Shown here one piece after another: positions 41,152-49,518 of a DNA stretch of 60,316 bases. The translations under genes and the position numbers were made by a program. How positions within the stretch are numbered: position 1 is the stretch's first letter; every line of letters starts with the position of its first letter. Source of the DNA: Streptomyces misionensis (GTDB lineage Bacteria > Actinomycetota > Actinomycetes > Streptomycetales > Streptomycetaceae); the NCBI RefSeq assembly GCF_007896895.1, contig NZ_VOGW01000173.1:1-60316 (forward strand), in the 5' to 3' direction. Below the pieces are notes generated by a model. The model was not told the DNA's origin, searched no databases, and saw only the letters and a list, made by a program, of their open reading frames with translations.

Positions 41152-41430
41152 GCCGGCGCCGCGGTCGTCCTGGCCGATCTCGGCCAGGGGTACGCCCCCA
41201 GGGGCGTCCGCCTCGACGCCGTGTGCCCCGGTGTCATCGAGACCCCGATGGTCGCTGACATGCTCGATGGACAGGCCGAGGCCATGGCCGAGATCATGAA
41301 GCAGCAGCCCATCGGCCGCCCGGGCACCGCCGACGAGATCGCCGACGCCGTCCTGTGGATGTGCCGCCCGGCCGCCGCCTTCGTCGTCGCCGTCGCCCTG
41401 CCCGTGGACGGCGGATTCACCGCCCACTGA
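41152..41430 (+). pseudogene. SDR gene with large internal deletion
   Basis: In one open frame, an N-terminal SDR strand (AGAAVVLADLGQG, the region after the GxxxGxG loop) is joined directly to the C-terminal half (YAPRGVRLDAVCPGVIETPM, then GRPGTADEIADAVLWM and PVDGGFTAH before the stop). About 130 residues, including NNAG and YxxxK, are missing, and there is no plausible start. The breakpoint is near 41190. It lies between the two tRNA-like repeats. Confidence 0.75.
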
Positions 41431-41650
41431 GCCCTGGTCCCCTTGAGCACCCCCTGCCAGAACCTTCAGGCCCCAGCACTCGAAATCCGCGACTCCTCCG
41501 GCTTTCGACGTACGATCCCTGATCGACCAGGTCAGGCGGTGTCACCTGATGGGGTCCAGTTCACCCGGAGTGGCCGATACCTCACGGCTCCCACGGGAGG
41601 GCTCGCTAACCTCCGGACCCGGAGACGATCAACCGGAACTGGAGATTCTC

Positions 41651-42301
41651 ATGTCCAAGATCGCCCTGTTCGGCGCCAACGGCACCATCGGATCCCGCGT
41701 CCTTGACGAGGCCCTTCGCCGCGGTCATCAGGTCACAGCCGTCGTACGTGACCCGGCGAAGCTCACCAAGAGCGACCCGAACCTGACCGTGGTCACGGGT
41801 GACGTGCTGGACCCCGCATCGGTCGCCGAGGTGGCCAAGGGGAAGGACGTCGTGGTCAGCGCGGTCGGCGGAGGCGACGGGCCGGGCCACATCGCCACCA
41901 TCAGGCCCGCCGCCGAGTCACTGGTCGCCGGCGTGCGCACGCTCGGGGGCGACGCACCCCGGCTCATCTCGGTGGGCGGCGCCGGTTCCCTGCGCCGGCC
42001 GGACGGCACGCAGGTCTGGGACGCCGATGGCCTGCCGGAGTTCCTGCTCCAGATCATGCACGCCCACGGCGACGCCCTCGACTTCTACCGCACCGTCAGC
42101 GACGTGAGGTGGACCAACATCAGCCCCGCGGCCACGATCGAGCCGGGCGAGCGCACAGGCGCGTACCGCACCGCCACAGACGACCTGATCGTCGCCGAAG
42201 ACGGCAGCAGCCGCATCTCCGCCGAGGACTACGCGGTCGCCCTCCTCGACGAGATCGAACAGCCACGGCACATCGGCGAGCGTTTCACCGTCGGCTACTG
42301 A
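41651..42301 (+). CDS. NAD(P)H-binding, NmrA-like epimerase-fold protein
   Basis: A 216-residue atypical SDR of the NAD(P)-binding 13 / NmrA-like group. The N-terminus has LFGANGTIGSRVLDEAL (dinucleotide loop), then VTAVVRDPAKL and VVTGDVLDPASV, followed by LISVGGAGSL. No YxxxK active site is seen, as expected for this group, which often acts as redox sensor or reductase. ATG 41651 with GGAGATT upstream. It is intact, in contrast to the SDR remnant 220 bp before it. Confidence 0.87.
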   Translation: MSKIALFGANGTIGSRVLDEALRRGHQVTAVVRDPAKLTKSDPNLTVVTGDVLDPASVAEVAKGKDVVVSAVGGGDGPGHIATIRPAAESLVAGVRTLGGDAPRLISVGGAGSLRRPDGTQVWDADGLPEFLLQIMHAHGDALDFYRTVSDVRWTNISPAATIEPGERTGAYRTATDDLIVAEDGSSRISAEDYAVALLDEIEQPRHIGERFTVGY

Positions 42302-42425
42302 CCACGGGTCCCGATTCGGCGTCGCTCGAATCTCCGCCGGCCCAGGATGCTCGGAGTGGTCGGTCGCGTCGGTCGGCTGCCCGGCGGTGGCCGGTCGGTG
42401 CGGCGCGGCCGCGATCGCCCGCCGT

Positions 42426-42606
42426 ATGTCAGTCCCGTGTCAGGGGCCCGTGCCACTCTCTTTCACGTGAACGACCCCGGAAACGAAAGGGGGTCGGGAG
42501 CGAGGAGAGGTGCCCGGAGTGGTTGATCGGGGACCAGCGAGCACGCCTCGAGGTCGGACCCCGTCAGGGGTCCACGCAGGTTCGAATCCTGCCCTCTCCG
42601 CGTCAC
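42426..42606 (+). repeat. 181-bp direct repeat, copy 2, carrying a tRNA-like gene
   Basis: Same block as 40836-41016, one mismatch. The interval between copies holds the deleted SDR and the intact NmrA-like gene. Confidence 0.95.
42504..42600 (+). tRNA. tRNA-Ser-like gene, copy 2, with non-canonical anticodon arm
   Basis: All 97 bases are identical to the copy at 40914-41010, including the abnormal 24-nt anticodon region. Identity over the RNA contrasts with divergent sequence on both flanks, suggesting recent duplication, gene conversion or selection. It is followed by its own terminator hairpin. Confidence 0.6.
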
Positions 42607-42609
42607 GCG

Positions 42610-42648
42610 GCGCGTCGCTCACCGTAAAACTCTCGGTGAGCGGCGCGC
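42610..42648 (+). terminator. 15-bp hairpin after tRNA-like copy 2
   Basis: Stem GCGCGTCGCTCACCG / CGGTGAGCGGCGCGC with one G-U pair and loop TAAAACTCT, starting 10 bp after the RNA. Compared with copy 1, an A-T pair has become G-C by changes on both sides. Confidence 0.85.
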
Positions 42649-42916
42649 TGATGCCGTGCGGCGACGGCGGTGTCCGGCACGAACTGATCGGCTGGAGCTC
42701 GCGTCGCGCCTGAGCCTGCGGCGGGCTTCGGTACTGGCCCGCTGCGTTGATGGGTTTCCGCTGGGCGGCACCGGCCGCCGTCGGGGCGCTTCTTCGACGC
42801 CCTCGCCGCCTTCGTCCGCCCCTGCGGAGGGATTCGGCCCGACCCCGGAGGGCAGCGTGGCCGGATGGGTCCCCGGCGAACCTGCCCGCCGCTGCCCGGG
42901 CCAGGTGGGGAGAGCC

Positions 42917-43834
42917 CTATCGGAAGGCGGACGGTGGCGTGAACAGCGCCTGGACGGTTTCGGTGGCCAGGTCGCGGAGCCAGATGTGGGCGCGGTCGTC
43001 GTCGTAGCGCTGGTGCCACAGCAGGTACAGCGGGATGTCGGGCGACTGGAAGGGCAACGGCAGTGTGATCAGGCCGAGTTGGTCCCGGGCGGCGCGGGTG
43101 ACCGCGTCGGGGAGGGTGACCACCAGGTCGGTGTCGAGGGCGAGTTGCAGCGCGAAGGCGGTGGTGGGCCCGGCGGCGACGACACGGCGTTCGTGGCCGT
43201 GTGTGGTCAGGGCGTCGTCGATGGGGTCGTGCAGGCGTCCGCGCCGCGAGACGGTGAGGTGTTCGGCGGCGGCGTAGCGCTCGATGCTCAGTGGGCCTTC
43301 GGTCAGCGGATGTCCGGGACGGACGGCGACGACGAGCCGGTCGCGGCCGACGAGGCGGTGGCGGATGTCGGGGAGCGTGGGCCGGCTGGAGCTGGATTCG
43401 AGGTCGACCTCACCGCGGCGTAGCTCGGGGGTGTCCGTGCCGGGTTCGGCGGGCAGGCGCAGTCGGACGCCGGGGGCCCGGCGGTGGACGGCGGCGATCA
43501 GGGCCGTGCCGCACGCGGCGGTCAGGGCGTCGTGCCAGCGCACGGTGAACACCCGCTCCAGGGTCTCCAGGTCGAGCTCCTGCTGCACGGACAGAAGGCG
43601 GTGCGCCTGCTGCACGAGGGCGTGGACCTCGGCGCGCATGGCCAGGGCACGGGTGGTGGGGACCATGGTGCGGCCGGCGCGGACCAGGATCTGATCACCG
43701 GTGGCCTTGCGGATGCGGCCGAGGGAGCGGCTCATCGCCGGCGCTGTGACGTGCAGGCGGGCCGCGGCACCGGCGACGCTTCCCTCCTCCAACAAGGCGT
43801 CCAGCGCAGTGAGCAGGTTCAAATCCAGTTGCAT
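42917..43834 (-). CDS. LysR-family transcriptional regulator
   Basis: A 305-residue LTTR. The N-terminal HTH is LDLNLLTALDALLEEGSVAGAAARLHVT with PAMSRSLGRIRKATG; the key blocks are SVAGAAARL and MSRSLGRIR. The C-terminal effector domain of about 200 residues follows (FTVRWHDALTAACGTALIAAV, LVVAVRPGHPL). ATG 43834 (MQLDLNLL) is chosen over earlier in-frame starts, which extend into the promoter. It is divergent from the inositol-phosphatase-like gene by about 100 bp, the classical LTTR target arrangement. Confidence 0.92.
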   Translation of the reverse strand: MQLDLNLLTALDALLEEGSVAGAAARLHVTAPAMSRSLGRIRKATGDQILVRAGRTMVPTTRALAMRAEVHALVQQAHRLLSVQQELDLETLERVFTVRWHDALTAACGTALIAAVHRRAPGVRLRLPAEPGTDTPELRRGEVDLESSSSRPTLPDIRHRLVGRDRLVVAVRPGHPLTEGPLSIERYAAAEHLTVSRRGRLHDPIDDALTTHGHERRVVAAGPTTAFALQLALDTDLVVTLPDAVTRAARDQLGLITLPLPFQSPDIPLYLLWHQRYDDDRAHIWLRDLATETVQALFTPPSAFR

Positions 43835-43935
43835 GAGAGTAACTCTACGAGTGAAAAGCATGCACTTGTTGTTAATCACCGGGCGGCCTACCGTCGAGCA
43901 CATCCCCCGCATCGAGCACATCCGAGGAGCCCGCC

Positions 43936-44748
43936 ATGAGCACAGCCATGCCTTTCGACGCCGGCACGTCGCTGATGTCCGACACGACCGCTGCCGTGAG
44001 GACGGCCGGCCTCACACTGCGCGAGCGCTACCTCCCACAGGCACGAGGCGTCAGCCTGAGCGAGGTCGTCGAAGAGATCCACGCCAATGACGACGCGGTG
44101 CTGGACGTGCTGCGTGAACCGCTGCTGCGGGCCCGGCCGGGATCGCGGTGGGCCGACGACGAGCTGGCCGGCGGCGCGCTTCCGCCCGGGGAGTGGTGGG
44201 TCGTCGACCCCGCCGAGGGGAACATCAACCATGTCCACGGGATGGCGGACTGGGCCGTCACCGCCACCCTGGTCCGCGACAACCAGCCCGTCCTCACCGT
44301 CGTCCACCTACCGCTGACCGGCGACACCTACACCGCCGTCGCGGGCGGCGGTGCCCGCCTCGACGGCCTGCCCCTGAAGGTGTCCGCCAAGTCAGACCTG
44401 AGCGCCGCGCTCACCGGCACCGGCCAGGCCAGGCCCGGCGAGGACCACCGTGTCTTCCGGCGGATCGGCGAGTCGGTGACCGCGATGCTCGCAGGCGGCC
44501 TCGTCGTGCGCGTCAGCGTTCCCGCCACATTGCAGCTCATCCACGTCGCCGCCGGACGCATGGACGCGTTCTGGCAGTTCTCCGACGTCCGCTCCGGGCT
44601 GGTCGCCGGTGCCCTGCTGGTCGCCGAGGCCGGAGGCACCGTCACCGACCTGGCGGGCAAGCCGTGGCACACGGGCAGCCGCGACTTCCTGGCCGCCGCC
44701 CCCGGCATCCACCCGGCCGCGCTCACGGTCCTGTCGTCGATCGCCTGA
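43936..44748 (+). CDS. Inositol-monophosphatase-family protein with degenerate metal site
   Basis: A 270-residue IMPase-fold protein. The family metal motif DPxDGT reads VVDPAEGNINH, and the second motif WDxAAG reads SGLVAGAL, so the second-motif aspartate is lost. The first GEE motif is also changed (WADDELAG). Overall layout is kept (VHLPLTGDTYTAVAGGGA, then GRMDAFWQF). It may hydrolyse a different phosphate or act without catalysis. ATG 43936; the gene is divergent from a LysR regulator that probably controls it, and 78 bp before a dehydrogenase gene. Confidence 0.8.
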   Translation: MSTAMPFDAGTSLMSDTTAAVRTAGLTLRERYLPQARGVSLSEVVEEIHANDDAVLDVLREPLLRARPGSRWADDELAGGALPPGEWWVVDPAEGNINHVHGMADWAVTATLVRDNQPVLTVVHLPLTGDTYTAVAGGGARLDGLPLKVSAKSDLSAALTGTGQARPGEDHRVFRRIGESVTAMLAGGLVVRVSVPATLQLIHVAAGRMDAFWQFSDVRSGLVAGALLVAEAGGTVTDLAGKPWHTGSRDFLAAAPGIHPAALTVLSSIA

Positions 44749-44826
44749 CCGCGAAGCGTCCTGCATTCCCCTTCACCCGACCCCGACTCCGACTCCGATC
44801 TCGACCCCGCAAGGGAGCACCGCCTC

Positions 44827-45474
44827 ATGACCAGCATCGGCATCCTGGGCGCCGGACGCGTCGGCGCCAACCTCGCCGACAAGCTCGCCTCGTCCGGACA
44901 CCACGTCGTCCTCGGCCGCCGGAGCCCGAAGGAGCGGACGGAAGCACCCGTCCACGGCAACAACCCCGGCATCTCCTTCGCGGACCAGCGCACCACCGCC
45001 CGCACCTCGGACATCGTGATCAACGCGACGCCCGGCGACAGCTCCCTGGACCGCCTCACCGGTCTGCGCGCCGAACTCGCCGGGAAGATACTCGTCGACG
45101 TCTCCAACGCGACCACGGACGCCGACGACGGCCTGCCCGGCGCCCTGTGCTATCCCGGCAGCAGCCTCGCCGAACAGCTTCAGGCCGCCCTCCCGGACAC
45201 CCGAGTGGTCAAGACCCTCAACACCATGCTGTTCATGGTCATGACCGCTCCCGCATCCCTGGCCACCCCACCGACCGTCTACCTGTCGGGCGACGACGAA
45301 CACGCGAAGAAGGCGGTCACCGGCATGCTCGGCGACCTGGGCTGGCAGCCGTCATGGATCGAGGACCTCGGTGACATCACCACAGCACGCGCCACCGAGG
45401 CCATGATCCTGGTGGTGCCCCACGTCCTGCGCCGACGCGGCTTCCAGCCCTTCGCCGTGTCCCTCGCCCGCTGA
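44827..45474 (+). CDS. NADPH-dependent F420-reductase-like protein
   Basis: A 215-residue NADP-binding protein resembling F420H2:NADP oxidoreductase and the N-terminal domain of 6-phosphogluconate-type dehydrogenases. IGILGAGRVGANLADKLA is the dinucleotide loop and GRRSPKERT supplies the arginine typical of NADP(H) preference. INATPGDSSL and KTLNTMLFMVM follow, the latter a family hallmark. ATG 44827 with AAGGGAG upstream. Same strand as the IMPase-like gene, so probably the same LysR-controlled unit. Confidence 0.85.
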   Translation: MTSIGILGAGRVGANLADKLASSGHHVVLGRRSPKERTEAPVHGNNPGISFADQRTTARTSDIVINATPGDSSLDRLTGLRAELAGKILVDVSNATTDADDGLPGALCYPGSSLAEQLQAALPDTRVVKTLNTMLFMVMTAPASLATPPTVYLSGDDEHAKKAVTGMLGDLGWQPSWIEDLGDITTARATEAMILVVPHVLRRRGFQPFAVSLAR

Positions 45475-45696
45475 CCCCCTGGCCGGTCGGTATCACCGCC
45501 CCGCCCGGCCGAAGGCGACGGGGCGGACGCGTGCGCCTGAGGACCGGTCCGGGGCGTTCCGGGGCGCGTGAGACGCGCACCCGCGGGTAACCGGCGATGT
45601 CATGAACGCGTTGAGGATACGGCCGCAGAGTTCGCCGTACGGACCGGGCGCCGAACCGCCGTACGTCGCCGGTCTCGTCGGACCGAGGAGGTAGAC

Positions 45697-45861
45697 ATGC
45701 TCTTCCTGGTCGTCGCCCTGCTCCTGCTGGGCATCGTCCTCGGCTCGGCCGCCTACCTTCCCTGGCCCGTGACCCTGGTGGCCGGTGCCGTGATCGCCGT
45801 CTGGCTCGTCGTGTTCGCCGGTCGCGAGCGGCGTCGGCGCAGCCGGACGAGGAGGGCCTGA
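45697..45861 (+). CDS. Small membrane protein, 54 aa
   Basis: ATG 45697 with a strong GAGGAGG ribosome site. Two hydrophobic segments (LFLVVALLLLGIVLGSAAYL and LVAGAVIAVWLVVFA) are separated by a short turn, and the C-terminus is an arginine-rich tail. No family recognised. It ends 2 bp before the next gene, so the two are coupled. Confidence 0.7.
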   Translation: MLFLVVALLLLGIVLGSAAYLPWPVTLVAGAVIAVWLVVFAGRERRRRSRTRRA

Positions 45862-45863
45862 CC

Positions 45864-46139
45864 ATGCGGCTGACCGCACCACCCTCCGTCCGCACGGGCC
45901 GAAGGGACACAGAAGGCATGGCGGTGGCCTCCTTCGTCCTGGGACTTCTGGGACTGCTCGTCCTCAACCTGGTCCTCGGGCCCATCGCCATCGTGCTGGC
46001 CGTCATCGCCCTGCGCCGGGACACACCGCGTCGCTCACGAGCACTGCTCGGACTGGGGCTCGGCATCGCCGACCTGGTGCTGTTCGCCGTCCTGGCGTCC
46101 GCCCACGGAGCCACGTCCTGGTCGGTCTGGGGCGGCTGA
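45864..46139 (+). CDS. DUF4190-type small membrane protein, 91 aa
   Basis: A polar N-terminus of about 20 residues is followed by AVASFVLGLLGLL and GPIAIVLAVIALRR, then a second hydrophobic pass ending in FAVLASAHGA. The ASFVLGLLGLL...PIAIVLG pattern is typical of DUF4190. ATG 45864 has GGAGGG upstream; an internal ATG at 45918 is possible. Function unknown. Confidence 0.78.
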   Translation: MRLTAPPSVRTGRRDTEGMAVASFVLGLLGLLVLNLVLGPIAIVLAVIALRRDTPRRSRALLGLGLGIADLVLFAVLASAHGATSWSVWGG

Positions 46140-46426
46140 GCGCTCCGGGGCGCCCGTGCCCTGTGCGGGCGCCCGGTTCGGCGCGCTCCCGTCCGAAAAG
46201 CGTCGCTCGTGCTGTCCCACCGGCCGGGCTCGGTGTGCCCCGGAGACGGCGGCGAGCGGAGTCGCCTGGCGGCGTGCAGCGCGTTCGGCACGCAGCGCGA
46301 GGGAGCGCCCCGTGTGCGTGCCGATACCAGTGGGGTACTCGGCGCCCCGACCGTTTTCATCGGGGTGCCGGTCCGCTTGACACCGGTATCGGCCCCGGCC
46401 CCGCCCGAGTCGTTTCTGGAGCCCAC
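46140..46426. promoter_or_regulatory. Upstream region of the SDR-manA operon
   Basis: This 287-bp gap contains GGGTAC near 46332, preceded by GTGTG about 16 bases earlier. This loosely fits the streptomycete stress-sigma (SigB-type) pattern. Evidence is weak. Confidence 0.3.
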
Positions 46427-47266
46427 ATGTCCCAGCCTCGCCAGCAGCAGGTCCCGCCCGGTGCGACGGGCGCGATGGTGCCTCGGCCGGATCACGGTGA
46501 ACACAGCTACCGGGGCTCCGGACGGCTGGCCGGCAAGGCCGCGGTGATCACGGGCGGGGACAGCGGAATCGGACGTGCGGTGGCGATCGCCTACGCCCGT
46601 GAGGGCGCGGACGTCCTGGTCTCCTACCTGGACGAGCACGAGGACGCGGAGGAGACCGCGCGGTGGGTGCGGGACGCGGGCCGCACATGCGTACTGGTGC
46701 CCGGGGACCTGGCCGACCCGGCGCACTGCCGCTCCGTCGTCGACAAGGCCGTCGAGGAGTTCGGCCGGGTCGACGTACTGGTCAGCAACGCCGCGTTCCA
46801 GATGACCCACGACTCCCTCACGGACATTCCCGACGAGGAGTGGGACCGTACTCTCGCGGTCAACCTCAGCGCGTTCTTCCACTTGGCCAAGGCCGCGGTG
46901 CCGCACATGCGGCCCGGATCGTCGATCATCGGGAGCACCTCGGTCAACTCCGACAGTCCGCCCCCGCAGTTGCTGCCGTACAACGCCACCAAGGCGGGCA
47001 TCGCCAACATGGTCGGTTCGCTGGCCCAGATGCTGGCGTCGAAGGGCATCCGCGCCAACAGCGTCGCCCCGGGGCCCATCTGGACGCCGCTCATCCCCGC
47101 GACCATGCCGCCCGAGCAGGTCGAGAGCTTCGGCTCCGAGGTGCCCCTCGGGCGGCCCGGCCAACCGGCCGAACTGGCGCCGGTGTACGTCATGCTCGCG
47201 TCCGACGAGGCCGCCTACGTGTCCGGTGCCAGGGTCGCCGTCACCGGCGGACAGCCGATCCTGTGA
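46427..47266 (+). CDS. SDR-family oxidoreductase (stress-protein 39 / YhdG-like)
   Basis: A 279-residue SDR with the N-terminal tail seen in the Bacillus general stress protein 39 / YhdF group. TGGDSGIGRAVA (about residue 43), SNAAFQ in place of NNAG, the catalytic Ser in IIGSTSVNS, YNATK (Tyr-x-x-x-Lys), and APGPIWTPLIP are present. ATG 46427. Its stop overlaps the mannose-6-phosphate isomerase GTG (GTGA), so the two are co-translated, hinting at a role in sugar or osmolyte metabolism. Confidence 0.9.
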   Translation: MSQPRQQQVPPGATGAMVPRPDHGEHSYRGSGRLAGKAAVITGGDSGIGRAVAIAYAREGADVLVSYLDEHEDAEETARWVRDAGRTCVLVPGDLADPAHCRSVVDKAVEEFGRVDVLVSNAAFQMTHDSLTDIPDEEWDRTLAVNLSAFFHLAKAAVPHMRPGSSIIGSTSVNSDSPPPQLLPYNATKAGIANMVGSLAQMLASKGIRANSVAPGPIWTPLIPATMPPEQVESFGSEVPLGRPGQPAELAPVYVMLASDEAAYVSGARVAVTGGQPIL

Positions 47267-48342
47267 GCGCCGGGGACACGGCCCTGTACCCGTTGCGGCT
47301 GACGGTCACGGCGAGGCCCCTGGTTTTCGGCGGCCACGCCATCGCCCGCCGCCTGGGCAAAAGGGGCCTGCCCGACTGGAGCGTCGCGGAGACCTGGGAG
47401 TGCAGTGACGTCGAGGACCACCGGAGCGTGGTGACCAATGGCCCGCTGGCCGGCCGGACCCTGCACCAGGTGCTGTCGGAACAGCCCGAAGGGCTCATGG
47501 GCGCGGGCTTCTCCGGTGCGCGCTTCCCCGTGCTGACCAAGTTCATCGACGCCGCCGGCACCCTGCCCGTGCACCTGCACGCCGACGACGAGGCCGCCCG
47601 GCGCCTGGAGGGGCAGCCCAACGGAAAGACCGAAGCCTGGCACATCCTGGAAGCCGCCCCCGGCGCCACCGCCCTGTGCGGCGTCAAGGAGGGGATCACG
47701 GCCGGCCGATTGCGTGCCGCGCTGGAGGCGCAGGACTTCGACGCCGTACTGCGCCGTCTGCCGGTGCGCGCGGGCGAGACCCTCTACGTGCCCGGCGGCA
47801 CCCTGCACAGCTTCGGGCCGGACACCCTCGTCTACGAGATCGAGCAGACGTCCGACATCCAGCAGCACGCGATGCGCTGGCACATGGAGGACGGCTCGCC
47901 GGTGGGTGATCAGGAACACCGGGCCAACCTCGACATGCTGATGCGGCAGGCCGACCTGGCGAACCGACCGGACTTCACGCCCGGATCGAGCATCGCCGTC
48001 GGGGACGGAGTGGAGCGGGTCTTCCTCTGCGCGGGCCCCTACTTCGCCCTCGAACGCTGGCGCGCCGGAACCGCCGAACCCTTGCGCCACGCCTTCACCA
48101 CCGCGCACATCTTGTCGAACGTCGGCGCCCCGGTGCGGGTACGGACCGGCACGGGGAGCGAGGAACTGGGCCGCGCGGAGACGCTCCTGCTCCCCGCGGC
48201 GTGCGGTGACGTCGAGATCACCGGGCCTTCCGATGTCCTGTTCGGCTATCTCCCCGACCTCGACCGCGATGTCCGCGGCCCCTTGCTCGCCGCGGGATAC
48301 CCCTTGTCGCTCCTGCGCCGGTTCACCGCGACGTCCGGCTGA
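47263..48342 (+). CDS. manA: Mannose-6-phosphate isomerase, class I
   Basis: A 359-residue cupin-type zinc enzyme interconverting fructose-6-phosphate and mannose-6-phosphate. Zinc ligands are visible in VHLHADD (two His), KTEAWHIL (Glu) and GGTLHSFG (His). LVFGGHAIARRLGK near the start and EIEQTSDIQ later are family-typical. GTG 47263 overlaps the SDR stop. Likely a secondary copy, because the essential manA of streptomycetes usually lies with cell-wall sugar genes. Confidence 0.88.
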   Translation: MSAGDTALYPLRLTVTARPLVFGGHAIARRLGKRGLPDWSVAETWECSDVEDHRSVVTNGPLAGRTLHQVLSEQPEGLMGAGFSGARFPVLTKFIDAAGTLPVHLHADDEAARRLEGQPNGKTEAWHILEAAPGATALCGVKEGITAGRLRAALEAQDFDAVLRRLPVRAGETLYVPGGTLHSFGPDTLVYEIEQTSDIQQHAMRWHMEDGSPVGDQEHRANLDMLMRQADLANRPDFTPGSSIAVGDGVERVFLCAGPYFALERWRAGTAEPLRHAFTTAHILSNVGAPVRVRTGTGSEELGRAETLLLPAACGDVEITGPSDVLFGYLPDLDRDVRGPLLAAGYPLSLLRRFTATSG

Positions 48343-48942
48343 CGGGTGAGGAGCGCGCCCGGCACCTGCCTCGGGCAGGCGCCCTCTCGCCGAACCGACC
48401 GCGTCGCGCGCCCCGCCACGGTGCGGGTGCGGGTGCGAGCCGGCCCGCGCGCACAGGCGCGGCTGCCGCCCGCGACAGGCACGCGCGCAGCGACAGCGTT
48501 CCCACGGCGCCGCCACCACCGTGGTGACGTGACCGGCGAGGCCGCACCGCGTCGATCGATCCTCGGCGTGGCCACGGCCGCCGGACGTGACGACGGCCTG
48601 CGCCGATCCGGCGCGGCGCGGGCGCCCGAGAAGCCGGCCGGTGCCGGAGACCAGCCGGACGGGGCCGGTCCGGTGCGCCGTCCGGCGCGGTGAGTTCCTC
48701 TCTCGGCTGGTCGGCCGTGGCGTGCCTGTGCCCAGCCGTGCGAGGTTCCCCGTCGCGCAGGGCCGGGCCTGCGCAGCCTGTACCAGGTCATCGGTGGCGC
48801 ACCGGCCGAGGAGTGTCCGTGCCGCGCCGTGCGCCGGGAGGAGCGCGGCCGTCCGCCGTCGCGGAGTACGCCGCGACGGGCGCGGCCCCGGCCGGTGGGG
48901 TCCTGCACGCTCTGGACCGCGCCGAGGCGCCGCACCGGGTCC
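48343..48942. other. 600-bp GC-rich stretch without a gene
   Basis: Between the convergent manA and the 153-aa ORF. All frames are arginine/proline-rich and no two agree with a protein-like pattern. No hairpin or RNA gene recognised. Confidence 0.5.
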
Positions 48943-49404
48943 CTACTCGTCGAGCGAGCGGACGGCGTCCGGCCGGGTGGTGTGGTCCGGGTGCCCCCGC
49001 GTGCGGCGCCGCTCCTTCAGCTCGGCCTCGTACAAGTGGTCCCTGCCCGCGACCAGTTCCCGGCGTGCCTCGGCTTCGATGTCCTTGAACGGCTCGTAAT
49101 AGGTGGCGTTGTAGGCCTCGATGATCTGGAACGTCCAGTGCCCGGGGATCACGTTGCGGCCCAGGATCTCCCGCTGCACCCGGTCCGCCCACCCGTGCTG
49201 GCCGGCCTCCCGCAGCAGCGCCACCGCACGGTCCAGTGCGAAGTCGGCCCCTCCCGTGAGCTGGTGGAAGGCGTAGAGGTGGCCGCGGGCACGTTCGGTC
49301 GTCTCCAGCGCCTTCGACAACGCCCCAAGGGCCTGGACGAGGGTGTCCGAGACATTCGGCGGGCGCCGGTGCGCGCCGTCCGGGCCGTCATGGTGAGTGC
49401 TCAT
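48943..49404 (-). CDS. Hypothetical protein, 153 aa
   Basis: Mostly helical soluble protein: QALGALSKALETTERARGHLYAFHQL, in brief a long helix with LSKALETTERARGH, then DFALDRAVALLREAG and HWTFQIIEAYNATYYEPF. The C-terminus is polar. ATG 49404 (MSTHHDGP). I have a sense of conserved actinobacterial proteins of this kind but no assigned function. Monocistronic; the convergent manA is 600 bp away. Confidence 0.75.
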   Translation of the reverse strand: MSTHHDGPDGAHRRPPNVSDTLVQALGALSKALETTERARGHLYAFHQLTGGADFALDRAVALLREAGQHGWADRVQREILGRNVIPGHWTFQIIEAYNATYYEPFKDIEAEARRELVAGRDHLYEAELKERRRTRGHPDHTTRPDAVRSLDE

Positions 49405-49518
49405 GCCCTCACGCATCCCCCGGCCCGGCTGGTTTCGCGCTCCCGCGCCGCCACATGGGCAGCCGCGGCCACCCGTCCGGCGGGCACCCGGCCCCCCTCG
49501 CCGGGCAACTCGAAACGG

